This document shows, one piece after another, positions 1-11,277 of a DNA stretch of 64,000 bases (position 1 is its first letter; each line of letters begins with the position of its first letter). The position numbers were made by a program, and so were the translations under genes. This DNA is from Coriaria nepalensis (taxonomy: Eukaryota; Streptophyta; Magnoliopsida; Cucurbitales; Coriariaceae). Location: the NCBI GenBank assembly GCA_027186245.1, contig CP114485.1, forward strand, positions 3,224,001-3,288,000, given 5' to 3'. The notes beneath the pieces are model-generated. The model ran no database searches. It saw only the letters and a program-made list of their open reading frames with translations, and had not been told where the DNA came from.

Positions 1-2
1 AC

Positions 3-929
3 ATTGCTGCAAAGTTAGGGTTACCAGGAAGTATTATAGACAGTGCTCGAAAACTATATGGTGCTGCTAGCGCAGAGATAGATGAGGTAGAACATATATA
101 CACCATCATTCTAATCTAAATTTTCACTCTTATGCTTCCCAATTGATGCCTACATTTAAATCCAGGTCATAATTGATTTGGAAAATATAAAGCGGAATTA
201 TGGAGATCTTCTACAGAAATCTCAAAATCATCTGATGTAAGTCTACTTTTCGGTTACATTGGCATTTGAAAAAGAGAAATCGGTCATTTGATATTACCCT
301 TCTGAAGGTCGATCTGTGCAAAGAATAATGCTTAGAATGATCTCAGAATGATTCTTTTATCATCATATACAGGCACTCGAGAGTTCTGTACAAAAATCTG
401 TTGCTTGCCCAAAGGAAGATTACAGAGCACAGAAGAGAAGTTAGATTCAAGAAGATGCAAGAAGTATCCGAGGCTGCAATAATTGCACGTTCTATCCTTC
501 ACAAGAAAGCACGCCAGTTCCGCACATCAGCAATTCAACCTCTCCAACCACTTGCTGTAAGTAAAAGCCACAGCCCGCCTTCAAGGGTAAGTAACACAAA
601 GTCTATCGCAGTAGAGAAAAATAAACTTCCAAAAACGTTAGACAATTCTACCTCCTCTGTGGGCCCTATCGAAAAATCACCATCAGGTACAATACTAATC
701 ATGCGTTCTTGTGGTTTACATCCAAGCCGTTTGAAAATTAATCGATGGGATTCTTTTGCATTGTTGAATTGCAGAAAAGCCGGAGTTTCCAAAGGTTGGC
801 GATACAGTATATGTTTCTTCCCTTGGGAGAAAAGTATCGGTTTTAAGTGTGGATAGTTGTAAAGAAGAAATTGTAGTTCAAGCTGGGTTTATGAAGATGA
901 AGTTAAAGCTAATAGACCTCAAGAGATGA
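3..929 (+). CDS. MUTS2: MutS2-like protein, 3' end of gene (partial)
   Basis: This is the C-terminal part of a plant MutS2 homologue, a MutS-family ATPase that acts on branched DNA rather than in classical mismatch repair; the gene starts left of the window. Four exons can be joined: 3-86, 166-236, 373-556 and about 780-929. The reading begins IAAKLGLPGSIIDSAR, continues through a charged helical stretch, and ends in a small KOW-like segment (PKVGDTVYVSSLG) with stop TGA at 927-929. The last acceptor is the least certain, because the obvious cag at 772-774 breaks the frame while the ag at 778-779 keeps it. No Smr nuclease domain follows the KOW-like part, so this would be a form lacking Smr. 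Family assignment is strong; the exact paralogue is not determined. Confidence 0.8.
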
Positions 930-1447
930 TCGATGGTATCTCTTGATTTAATCTGAATTTTCATCTACTGTACAATCTGTAAAGAGGAGTCGCACTGCAT
1001 GCAAGATGCTTGTGACTGTTGCTCTCTCTCTCTCTCTCAGTTAATAACCTTATCTTATATACTGTGACATGGAGAGAGACCAAATCGATGAGATCAAACT
1101 TCCAAGCATGTTGCTAGGTTGCAGAAAATCTGCCGAGAAGCAGAGTTAGAACCCTTCACAAGATGGATATCCCATCGTACAAGAATAAAGACAACTATTT
1201 CCTTATACTAGTTAGAGACGAAGAATGTTCCCATTAGCTTAAGCAACACGCATCGTGTGACGAAACTTCTTTCTGCCTTCAACATTATGTATGGAATTCA
1301 CGACACTTTCTTTCTTAGTGCGACAATCCAACTTGAGAATCTTTCTTAATGAAAATTCCAATTTATTTACTTACAACTTTTTACAAGAGCTATACACTTG
1401 AAGTTCAACTTGAGTTGAACGTCATAAATTGTAGTAAAATACAAACT
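930..1447. other. Spacer between convergent MUTS2 and DUF599 genes
   Basis: About 520 bases holding the 3' UTRs of two convergent genes. A short CT microsatellite lies at 1021-1038. I see no further gene here. Confidence 0.6.
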
Positions 1448-2262
1448 TCATCTCTCACTTTCCACATCTATCTGATCATGAACATGAGTATCATCATCCC
1501 CACACCCGAACTCAAAGCTATTATCGAGAAAGTAAAGCAAGCAAGCAAGAATAAAGCAAGACAGAAACATGGGGATAGGCCCAAAAATCCACAAAAACAG
1601 AGGAAAAGAAAGGTAAAACGCACGCAAACCTAAAGACCAGAAATAGCTCCCTCTATTCACAGTCCTAGCAACGTACTCCATGTTGAGATGTTGATGATGA
1701 TGATTTGACGACATCTTCTTGAAGGGAACGTTGACCAGAATGCTGGCATGGCTGTAGTACCTTATCGACTGCACATTCAGCAAGAATGCGACCAGGAAAC
1801 AGAGCAGAATGGAGAAGAACTTTATAGATGAACTCTGTTGGCTTTTGTCCCCTAATACGAAGAGTGAAGATTCGTTTTTGCTGCCGCTTGTCATCAAAAC
1901 GGCGATTACTGAGCTTAGCATTATCGCCGTTGAGGCTAATAGGGTCGATGCCATTATGTTGTTTCTTAGCGTTTGCACTGCAAGAACTCCATTCTTTCCC
2001 ACGTCCTGCATTGAACCAAAAATAAATAAAAATTCAAATATTTACCCTTGAATTCAATATGAAAAATATAATAATAAGAATATGGATATGATGAAACTAC
2101 ATCCATCATGGCGCGAACCCAGAAGCGGCGAGTGAGGGCGTTGATGCCGATGAAAGTCTTGTTGGGTTGGGTTTTGATGCGATAGAGAAGCCACAGATGG
2201 TATATTGCCATTACTATAAGTCCACTTGGGACCAACACGTAGTCCAGAATCTTTTCTTCCAT
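1448..2262 (-). CDS. DUF599 family membrane protein
   Basis: Two exons on the minus strand, 2101-2262 and 1448-2005, join in phase to give 239 residues plus stop. The N-terminus (MEEKILDYVLVPSGL) and the following membrane segment with YHLWLLYRIKTQP are typical of the plant DUF599 family, a group of integral membrane proteins of unknown function. Further hydrophobic segments occur around residues 60-80, 100-125 and 185-215, with a polar His/Asp-rich tail. The donor is GAT|GTAGTT at 2100 and the acceptor is GCAG before GACGTGGG at 2005. A TATAAAAG motif on the minus strand near 2396-2404 fits a promoter about 135 bases upstream. Length is normal for the family and nothing is broken. Confidence 0.85.
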
Positions 2263-2395
2263 TGTTTATACAATTTAGGTAGAGAAATGAGGGATTGATT
2301 TTTCAGAGAGGATGAAATAATGAGATGAGATGAGATGAGAGGCGAGAAGCTGATAGGGGTGTTTCTTTTGGTGACGAAGAGATGCATGTTGGAGC

Positions 2396-2404
2396 TTTTA
2401 TAAG
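2396..2404 (-). promoter_or_regulatory. Putative TATA box of the DUF599 gene
   Basis: The minus strand reads TTATAAAAGC here, about 135 bases upstream of the DUF599 start codon. No other TATA-like motif stands out between it and the ATG. Confidence 0.4.
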
Positions 2405-4257
2405 CAAACACATCTGCGTATGCGCCTACTCCCACTAGCTATCCTATGTATGTATGTTTGTTTGTTTGTTTGCTTGCTTGTTTGTGTGTGTTATTTTTAT
2501 TTTTACGAACGAACCGGGGGGGGTTGGTTTGAATACTTCGAAAAAGGAAGTTCCAAGTTGTTTTCATTGTCGTGATAGTAGCTTTATTACTCGTGCTCAA
2601 ATGATTTTGGAATCAAACTGCTAGCATTATTCAGTATTCACTTTCGACGGACGCCATTGGATGAAAATTGATGATTGTTTTGCTTGAGGTTAACAATAAT
2701 CTCCTAAATCCGATCAAATCGGACAGAAAGAAATCGATTTATAGGAGCTTAGCAAAATTTGAGGAAAAGATAGGGTTTTTTTATTTAATAAGAGGAATGA
2801 ATCAAGAATTGGATTCTTACGTGGGCTTACGTGGGTGTGAAGTGGGGTGCATTAAATTTACACTGCCAAGTGCCAACCCACTAGATTGCTTTTCTCCCTT
2901 TCTTTCTTTTTGTTAATAAATTGAAAACGGGTTCATCTTCATGCATGCCTAGGTACAGTTGAGCCGTCGAGGCCATGCTTATGTAATGTAATGTAATGTA
3001 ATGTCATGTAATGGCTACTTAATAGGTTCTGTTTGGTATTTAACTAGAAAGGGACGGCGGCCAGTGCTTTCCAGAGGCTAGTGCTTTCCACGTAAGAATG
3101 TTTTTCATTGACTCTGGAAACATAAACAAATCTTCGAGTACTCGAATGCTAGTTATTAAAAATGCTCTTGTCCTTGACTTCATTGATTTGGTGAAGTGAA
3201 CACCCTCCCACCACTGATTTGGTGAAGTGATCACCCTCCCACCACCAAGTATTCGTATTTTTATATGCAAAAAGTAGTAATCAACTTAACTAAGCTACTA
3301 GATTCTAGCTACCTGCCTAGGGCTTTCCTTGAAGGTTCTTCCTTAACCTTTGTACATCATCTCCATTGGACAGCATACCAGATTCCAATGAGCTGATTAA
3401 AAAAAATTTATCACACGGAATTCATGAGGTAATGATTCAATATTGATGAAAAGGATGTATGTCTTTCCAATTTCCCCACTATCTATTACAGAATGATATC
3501 ATGGACACTAATGGAATTGAAAGTTTTATCCTTTACAATTCATGGTATATTGTTGAGTGCTGAAGGAGAAGGTAAAAAGATAAATGCTATGGTAAAAAAC
3601 ACGTGCAAATTTCTTGTACACGGTATCAACTATTATAAGGTCCTGAGTTCAAACCTTCTATCTGGATGCAGTATTTATATAATATCTGCGGGGCCCCCAC
3701 GCATCCCTGTCGAGCATAAAAGAATCTATATGATGTGATTCTTTCTGGGAGGGAGATTATCAGCAGTTGAATTCATCCAAGAAGGTAGGAGTTAAACGAA
3801 GCTTTTTCTTTTTTCAGGAACACAGTAAAACAGATGAGGGGAGAAACCTAGAACCCTAACTTAAAGTGGAGGAGGGTTTTTTAGAGTTTCAAAGTATCAG
3901 TACCGAAAAGATTACATGATTCTTTTATTTATTGAACGCAGAGACCCACAAAAGGAATCAAAGAGCCGTAATAATCCGGTCGATCGCTTGAGCTGAAAAT
4001 AATGTTTCTGAAATACTCTGTGGCTTCGTATTTCACGGCATGGATTCATAACTCTAGAAATATGTCGATAAGGATTAATCAATCCCCAACACAATTTGAA
4101 AGTAAACCAAATGTTAACTCTCGTCTTGTATCAAAATGCATTCAACCCAGAGAAAGAATGTTGATCAAAATTATAGACATAAAGCAATTTAAGATTAATA
4201 AAGGAAAAGGTACAAAATAGTACAAGAATGGGGAGAATGGACACCACATCAGTACCT
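2405..4257. other. Long spacer with simple repeats and transposon-like sequence
   Basis: No gene is supported. The stretch contains GTTT/GTAT microsatellite sequence (about 2444-2490), an ATGTA pentanucleotide run (about 2973-3010) and a two-copy tandem repeat at about 3184-3244. A segment around 3580-3700 contains the phrase GGTCCTGAGTTCAAACC, which resembles the direct repeats found in plant dispersed elements. The part next to 4258 is the 3' UTR of POP5. Confidence 0.5.
3184..3244. repeat. Two-copy tandem repeat, about 30 bp unit
   Basis: The unit GATTTGGTGAAGTGA(A/T)CACC followed by CTCCCACCAC occurs twice in direct succession with one or two mismatches. Confidence 0.7.
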
Positions 4258-4921
4258 TCAATGCTCCAAAACCTTGATCTTGTCAAGACAATTCTGCATA
4301 TGCAGATTAGTATCGGCAGAGAAACGAGGTCCAATTGCAACCTTGTACTGCTCAAACTTCAACTGATCCAACTTCAAGGCTGCATTTTTACATGCTCGAA
4401 TACTTCCTAAAAAACAAAGACAAGACAATGAGAAATCATATTCCATGTCTACCTTTTTCAGAACTTGGATTTGCATCTCGTTTTAGTGCAGGTACAAGAT
4501 CCGGAAGGGTTATTTGACTCACCGCTTAGGTCCAGTAAGTTGAATATAACAGGGCAAGTTGCAATAGTCCTAACCATGGTAATAGCTGCCCAGACTTTTT
4601 GATGCTCGTCCCTTGAGGCTCTAATGATACACACCTTGGTAATTGGATTGACATACTTGACTAAAAGGAAAAAAGGACACAAAACAGAAGAATGAGATAA
4701 TATCATGAACACTAGAGTTTGGCTAAATGTTGTATACTCTTACCCTGTAATGATCCAAGTGAGGAAGCAAGACCACATTCTCCAAAGTTGAGAAGAATGC
4801 TATCTTTAATCGCTTTCGAAACGTTAAATTGAGTTATGATGATCGGATCGTCGATCATAAGGTCTCTGTTTGGATCCAAGAAAGCTTCCACTAGCATGTA
4901 GCGGTTTTTGAATCCCACCAT
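4258..4921 (-). CDS. POP5: Ribonuclease P/MRP protein subunit POP5
   Basis: Three exons on the minus strand, 4744-4921, 4523-4660 and 4258-4406, join with correct phases to 154 residues plus stop. The protein begins MVGFKNRYMLVEAFLDPNR, the conserved start of the POP5/Rpp14 fold, and contains VIIRAS-type and LDLSGSIRACK motifs typical of the family. POP5 is a core protein of nuclear RNase P and RNase MRP, which process tRNA 5' ends and pre-rRNA. Full length is about 150-160 residues in plants, so this copy looks complete. The upstream region carries several TGGGCC/AAGCCCA elements, as expected for a constitutively expressed RNA-processing gene. Confidence 0.9.
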
Positions 4922-5309
4922 GGAGAAGAAGAAGTTGCTTCCCCTATAAGCAACCGTTCAGCGAAAAATTAATCATATAAAAGAAACTAAAATCAATCCG
5001 ACTCTTCATAAGAGCAATGATTAGAATTAGAACATCAAATTGGAAAAATCCGAGGAATCAAAGCGCGCGAAGAAAAAGAAGAAGAAAAGTAAGAAGTTAG
5101 AGACGAAATGAGTCAGAATAAAACAATGAATAGGAAGAGCATAATCTATGGAAGCTGCAGTTTAGAAAAGAGAATACAATTCGCCTACCGGAGCTATTAA
5201 TCGCTGACGGGCGGAAGCGAGCAAGAACGAGGGGGTAATGAAAGAAAGCATGGGAGATGAGGAAGGAATAAAAGAGGCGGCGGGAAACAGTGGGTTGAGA
5301 CTGTTGCAA

Positions 5310-5377
5310 AGCCCAGTAGGTCTGGGCCCGTATCGAAGCCCAAATTTCAAATGCCCAAAAGTATTAAACATTGGGCC
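5310..5377 (-). promoter_or_regulatory. Site II-type (TGGGCC/T) promoter elements upstream of POP5
   Basis: Four copies of TGGGCC or its relatives lie at about 5310-5315, 5323-5328, 5336-5342 and 5372-5377, some 390-455 bases upstream of the POP5 start. Site II elements bind TCP factors and are common in promoters of plant translation and RNA-processing genes. The function here is inferred. Confidence 0.5.
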
Positions 5378-6360
5378 AAGGTCCAACCGGCCTAAAAGAA
5401 AAATATTCAGAAACTAGAAACGAGGATAATACGATATGCTGCGACAAGAACGTTTCAGCAGGAATAAAGAAAAAATGTTACATAGATTATATAAATTCTT
5501 ACATTAGTTTATTTATTAGAATAACTAATAAACATTATTTAAAAAAATTTTAATTTCATGAATAAAAATATTTATAAAAAAATTAATTAAAAATTAAATT
5601 ATACAAAAAATAAATTTAACCCTATATAAATTAAAACAACCACTTATAATGTATGGATTGAATTCATGCACGTGATCCAGTCATTGAACATTTAAGGTTG
5701 TTCTGTAAATTAGAATCTTAAAAAAATATTTTATTTATCCAAATAAATAATATTTAAGTAGTAACACATTATATCAAATGTAATTACGGTAGCTTATCTT
5801 AACGTAGATATTCTAATAATATCCAAAGATGTCGTGTATTGTAGTGTAGAATAAAGGAGCTAAATTAAATAAATAAATAAATAATTAATTAATTAATATA
5901 GGAGCGGCACGTGAGGCACGAGACAAAATAGGAAACTTGGAAGCGATCACGTTTTTCTGTTCACTTTTTTCTCATTCCAAAGTTTTGTGATCCACAGTCC
6001 ACACCACTTGTTTAGCCGTTGTTAGTTCTTACCTCCAATTTTTCAATTTCTTCTAAATAAATAAATAAATAAAAAAAAATATATATCTTATCCAACCATT
6101 AATATGAATAATTCATATTTTATTCATATCAGGGAAAGCTTAAACTAATTCTCTCCTACTGCACCAACAACTTTTAAAACCACCACTCTCTCTCTCTCTA
6201 CAACTTCAACCCTGGCACCACTCCGGAGTCTCCCTCTATAAAATACCCAACAACTTCCTCACCTTCTTCATTTCTTGTTTTTCCTTTTTCTTTTGAGCTC
6301 CAGTTTTCTCTCTCTCTATTTCCCTCCGGAGTTGCTGGGTTTCAGGTGCAGGTAGATCAA

Positions 6361-7006
6361 GTAAGTTTTTTTTTTTTTTTCTTTTTCCTTCTTCTCTTTT
6401 CTCTGAATATTTTCTCTCCTTTCTCTTCTGCATTTTCTCCGGCTCTTCTTTTTTTTTTTTTTTTGTCAGTTTTGTTTGTGTTCAATTTTTTATTTTAGTT
6501 GTAATTTCCTTCTTTTTTTTTTTTTGAAATCATACCACAAAAGGAAATGATGATGAAGCGTTCTAAAAGTGAGTAGACGAGACAGAGTAATCGTTTTCAT
6601 CACCTGTTTGCAGTTAGATGTATACTGATTTTAGGTTATTCGCGTTGTCTCTGAGACTGAGACTCAGATCCGTCGATGTTGATATCTATTTCTGCATTTT
6701 AATATCATCCGTTCGATGATTCCGTCCAAAAACTGCTTTTTTAGGTTTCCATGTGCTGCTGATTTTATTTAATATGACTTGACTTTATTTATTTTGGAAA
6801 AATCATGGGATGGATAGAGAGAGTAAGGATCTGGATAAGTGATCTTTTTTCCTAAATTGAATGAGACGTTAAGGTATAAAGGAAAATTTGTTATGAAGAT
6901 TAGGATAAAATCAGGGGACTGAGCATTCTTCATGATCTCATTCCTCTGGAAGTAACCTGCAGGTCCCACTCTTTTACTGATTCCTGTGTTGTGTTGGGAT
7001 CTGCAG
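6361..7006 (+). other. Putative 5' UTR intron of the Cys-rich protein gene
   Basis: A donor GTAAGT at 6361 follows a CT-rich leader ending GGTAGATCAA, and a pyrimidine/GT-rich tract ends in CTGCAG at 7001-7006, 54 bases upstream of the ATG at 7061. Long leader introns of this type are common in plant genes. The boundaries come from consensus only. Confidence 0.55.
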
Positions 7007-7060
7007 AAATTTTCCGGGGACTGTCCTTTTACAGTATCAATTTTGTGAGGAAAAATTACA

Positions 7061-7501
7061 ATGGAGGTTTGTGGCAAATCCATGGTTGCAAAGCCCTCAA
7101 AAGTTATCTATCTTTCAACCATTCTGGGCCGAGATGGGATGGCTCCTGTTCACAAATGCGACTGGAAATGTGAAAATGAGCATGTTTGTGGAAACATGTA
7201 CCGCTGCAAACTGACTGGAATTACCCATATCTGTGACAAAAACTGTGACCAGAAAATTCTTTATGATAACCACAGCTCGCTTTGTCGAGCGAGTAGGAAA
7301 ATATTTGCCCTTTCTACAGTGGAGGAGCAAGCTGTCAGGGGCGTTTGCAGGAAGCTTGAAGAAGACAATTCCTCGACTGGTGGTAGCTGTTCTTTAAAGC
7401 GCAGAAGGGATGCACAATTTCACCCTTCCCCTTTCGAGAGATCCTTCACTGCTGTCAGCCCGATTTGTAGCCAAGTGGGAGATGGCATGGACATGAGCTA
7501 G
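7061..7501 (+). CDS. Small Cys-rich protein, unassigned (146 aa)
   Basis: An intact single-exon reading frame of 146 residues. The middle carries an ordered set of cysteines and histidines: H31, C33, C37, C43, C49, H56, C58, C62, H71 and C75. This looks like a metal-binding module. The C-terminal half is polar, with a basic KRRR patch near residue 115 that could be a nuclear signal. I have the impression of a small plant-conserved family but cannot name it or give a function. The start is chosen because it is the first ATG after the leader intron and has AC AATGG context. The 3' side has long T-rich sequence and no further clear exon. Confidence 0.6.
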   Translation: MEVCGKSMVAKPSKVIYLSTILGRDGMAPVHKCDWKCENEHVCGNMYRCKLTGITHICDKNCDQKILYDNHSSLCRASRKIFALSTVEEQAVRGVCRKLEEDNSSTGGSCSLKRRRDAQFHPSPFERSFTAVSPICSQVGDGMDMS

Positions 7502-9349
7502 ATGACAACCGAACAGAAAGACTTCTAATAGCCTGTCTCAATCTTGTCCCTTTGAATATTTCCTTATCTTTATCTCTATCTTTTTTTTTCTTATGGAACT
7601 AATATCAATAACAGAACTTTAATGTGACTGCTTGAACTGTTGGACCTGATGTGTCCTTCCTTATGGAACACTCTTATTTCTAGTATCGTTTAATGTAATG
7701 TAGCTCTTTGATTAGCTTGACTATCAGAAGGAGGGATGCTTAGCAGGCTTAGCTTAAATATCCAGTTTCTTTTTTATTCTACTGCTTCTAGGTGCCTAAA
7801 TAGTGATAACTGCAGAGGGCTTGTGCGTCCTTTCTTGATATTTACTCTAACCTGCTGCAATATTGTAATATTAAAGGCTATTAGGATTCTGAGACTTTTC
7901 TAATTTGTATTAAGGGTTCTTTTTCCTCATATTTTTGTTTTTATCTATTCATTTTCTTTTACGTTTCATTTTGTGAATTTTACATTTATATGTTTATCCT
8001 CGATATTATGGATCACACATAGGTTCCATAACTTCTTTGTGTAAATGATATTTTGGTTTGATATCTACTTGCATTATTAACTTGGTTTTGTTTGCTTTAC
8101 TTTGACAGTTTATTGCAGGTTGATGAAGAATAATCTGGTTTATTACTTTTACAATTTCTTTCTTTTTATTAAATATTTTTGTTTCTTGCCTCGGTTTTCA
8201 AGAGGGATTCCTGAAGTAAATTTAATTTTGCAGGGATCGAATCGTGTTGCTAGCGATTTGGGAGTTATATTGTATCATGAATTTATTTTTTTTTAGCATT
8301 TTATTTGATTGTGTTGAAAGTGAGTTCTGATAATTGTTGTTTTTTTTTTTTTTTCCCTTCTCTCATTCAGGTATCTGTGCCCTTCGTCACCTTGGAGAGC
8401 TAGCCCACATAATCCAATGCTGATCATCAAGAAATGCACAGGTAATACTGGAAAATATCACAGATTTCATTTTGGGAGAGTGATGACACAGGAAATGAAT
8501 TCGCTCGTCTTGTGTACTCAGGTTCTGTTTTATATCATGACTCTGATAGGGATATGCTAAAATCTCACAGCTCCTCTGCTATCCAGGAACACTTGAATCA
8601 CATGACTTGCCTCCTTTCCAGTTCGGTAGAAGGATTTTCAGTCCTGAACTGTTTTGACAACTTATTATCTCATTTCTCCTGGACTGGCCGGAAAAAACCA
8701 AGGCATTTATTATTGTCATCTTGCTGTCAAATTTATGGACTGCCTGTGACTGGGGAAGCTTAAATATCCCGCACATCCTGTGTGCTTTGTTGTATTTTTG
8801 AAACTGTTACGTGGAACCTTAGCACCTGGATTGGGGTACCATACGATCAGTTTGTAAATAATGTTTAATTCAGTTTGTATATATGACCTTTATCCATGTT
8901 TAGCTCGTGTTCGGAAAGGCATATTCTCTTATCTTTTGTTCTTACTGAAAAATCAGATGTTTGTTTTGTCGGAGGATCATCCCCTAGGCTCTCCAATTTC
9001 TTCAGGGACATGCAAGTTATTATATAATAACTTAGTGTGAATTCATTTGTTTGTTGAAATTGCTAAAGAAAGGAATTGCTTCTTTCTGAAACCATGTACT
9101 GTTATACTAATGCTAAACCTAAAAGGGTCATCTTGCGGCTGAGAAGAATTGCCATCAACGTGACCCCTTGGTTTTGTTTTGTGTCTCCGCTTAACAAATT
9201 CCCCTCCCCCGTACATATTCCTCAATTTACAGGTATCTACAAATTGCTCTTCCCCTGTCTAAAAAACTTAAAGGACCATAAGAAAGAAAAAAGGACCAAC
9301 CTGGCAAGAATATAAAACTTCAGGGAATAAAAGCTAAAAAGGAAAAGAA
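7502..9349. other. Spacer: 3' UTR of the Cys-rich gene and upstream region of the thaumatin-like gene
   Basis: The sequence is T-rich with weak splice-like sites near 8232 and 8370, so untranslated exons of the previous transcript are possible. No reading frame here has convincing coding character. Confidence 0.5.
9311..9317 (+). promoter_or_regulatory. Putative TATA box of the thaumatin-like gene
   Basis: The motif TATAAAA lies only about 33 bases before the ATG at 9350. If it is used, the 5' leader would be very short. Confidence 0.35.
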
Positions 9350-10497
9350 ATGACAACATCTTCTTGCATGTCTTCTCTTATTACTTCCTTTCTCTTCCTT
9401 TCCCTCCTTCTGTCTCCTACCTCTTCCTACTCTTCATTCACCATAAAAAACAACTGCCCCTTCACCATATGGCCCGGCACATTGGCTGGTTCCAGCACAC
9501 CTCAACTACTGACCACCGGCTTTCAACTAAACTCGGGCCAAAGCTTTATGATCCCATCAGTAGCACCCAAGTGGTCGGGCCGTATTTGGGCCCGAACGGG
9601 CTGCAATTTTGACAACTCCGGTAATGGAACATGTCTAACAGGTGACTGTGGAGGAAGGTTAGAATGCAACGGCAATGGTGCCACCCCACCGGCCTCACTC
9701 TTTGAAATAACCCTTGGCACAAAAGACGGTCAAGATTCGAAGGATTTCTACGATGTTAGCATTGTAGATGGCTACAATCTACCCCTCATTGCCACGCCTC
9801 GTGGAGTTCTCGGCTCTGCTTGTAATGCCACAGGCTGTGTTTCTGATATCAATATGGGCAAGTAATCTTCACTTCAAGGGGATTTCATTCATGTTTTTGT
9901 ATGTTGCGTTATTTTGATGAAATATATGAATGTACGTATAGGTTGTCCAAAGGAGTTGCAAGTGGTAGGGGGTGGAGAGGGAGAAGATGGGCCAGGCGTG
10001 GTTGCTTGCAAGAGTGCTTGTGAGGCATTTGGGCTGGACCAGTATTGCTGTAGTGGAGAGTTTGGTAACCCAACAACCTGCCGGCCCTCTTCTTACGCTG
10101 CCATTTTCAAACATGCTTGTCCAAGGGCTTATAGTTATGCTTTTGATGATGGAACTAGCACCTTCACTTGCAATGCTTACCAATACGACATCGTTTTCTG
10201 CCCCAACATTAATGGGTAAAGTAGACTTTCCATTTTTGTTTTTCTCTTTTGCATATCATATATCAGTACCGATCAATATATGACTGACTACAAGCTTGTG
10301 CATACGATTCAATTAGGAAGAGTAATTCAAACGAGACATTGACAACACCGGTCGTTTATCGAGAGCCGAGCATCGAGGATGTTGTACATATGGTTTCATC
10401 ATCAAACAACCTTCAACCTTTTCCAATGATGATATTACTCGTACTTGTTATCGGAAACGGGTTGTCTCAAGTACTGAACATGCATGTAACCTATTGA
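9350..10497 (+). CDS. Thaumatin-like protein (PR-5 family) with C-terminal hydrophobic tail
   Basis: Three exons, 9350-9857, 9942-10215 and 10317-10497, give 320 residues. Residues 1-26 are a signal peptide. The mature part starts with FTIKNNCPFTIWPG and has the thaumatin signature GNGTCLTGDCGGRLEC at 91-106, with the usual many cysteines. Members are secreted and are linked to defence or glucan binding. The first intron begins with GC (G|GCAAGTAAT) and ends TATAG; only this choice restores the family's DINMGCPKEL junction. The reading frame could stop at TAA 10217-10219, but GG|GTAAAG there is a good donor. Splicing to TTAG|G at 10317 adds a Ser/Thr-rich linker and a hydrophobic end (PMMILLVLVIG), as in three-exon TLPs that may carry a GPI anchor or membrane tail. 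Confidence 0.85.
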
Positions 10498-11211
10498 TTC
10501 CTTACCCAACATATCGTGTCGCATCGTGCCTCTATTCGAGAGGTTTAAGCGTAATCAAACAATATGATTAAACTTAAAATACTAATAATATATTGGTAAG
10601 CTGACTCTTTCTTCAACTTAATTAGTGATTAAACTATAAACAATATGATATGTGTGGCCATTTGATTACTAGTTATTAGTTACTATTTACTTTTCACTTA
10701 TACACAATCGCACAGCATAAATTATGAATTCAATTTCTCTCTATTTTACTTTTATTGAAGTACACTTAAAAAGTAATATCACTTATTGATGTATATATAT
10801 CAGTACGAATCCAAATGGGTATACTCACATCCTACATGGATATGTTGAATTTGGGATTAAAGCATGGTAGCGTAGGAACCTCCATAGTCCATAGACACTG
10901 AATCTAGGTTCATCCGAAAAACGCCTCATTTCACTTGGCTCCTAACAACCGTGCAAAGATGTTGCTATTTTAAGTCTTAGAATATGCTTTAGTAAATAAA
11001 TAAGTAAATAAATAAATAAATAAATGAACAAAATCTTAAAAATATTTCAAAAGTTTTTGGGTCAAGTAAATACCGCTATGGTTGAATAAGTGTAAAATGA
11101 CGTGAAAGCCCTTAACTCCGAAGGGGTGTTTATGAAGGAATAAATTTTGGGCAATTCTTCTTTCTCTTTGTTATCCACCCCAGTAACCCTCCTGAGAGAT
11201 CTCATCATCGA

Positions 11212-11251
<40 letters not shown>

Positions 11252-11277
11252 TTCTTCTTCTTCTTCTTCAATCTGAA
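10498..11277. other. Spacer upstream of HP30
   Basis: AT-rich sequence with an AAAT microsatellite at about 10995-11025. The last 75 bases form the 5' UTR of the next gene and contain an ATC microsatellite. Confidence 0.5.
11206..11270 (+). repeat. (ATC)n and (TTC)n microsatellite in the HP30 leader
   Basis: About fifteen ATC units are followed by six TTC units directly upstream of the ATG at 11278. A minus-strand polymethionine frame over this tract is an artefact of the repeat. Confidence 0.85.

Larger units (their letters stand above)
4922..7060. other. Divergent upstream regions of POP5 and the Cys-rich gene
   Basis: Up to about 5390 this is the POP5 5' UTR and promoter. From 5390 to about 6150 it is AT-rich with AAAT runs (5866-5895, 6053-6068) and no coding signal. 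From about 6180 a CT-rich leader begins (CTCTCTCT at 6186-6200), which is the 5' UTR of the next + strand gene. Confidence 0.55.

Noticed and set aside
401..856. Frame beginning at 401 as an independent gene
   Set aside because: It is an internal exon of the MutS2 gene read into the following intron; the start codon is TTG inside the exon.
3493..3738. 81-residue + strand frame
   Set aside because: Composition resembles dispersed repeat sequence (GGTCCTGAGTTCAAACC). No splice partners or recognisable domain.
10217..10219. Taking TAA here as the only end of the thaumatin-like protein
   Set aside because: A consensus donor at the same place and a matching-phase third exon with a typical hydrophobic tail support a longer product.
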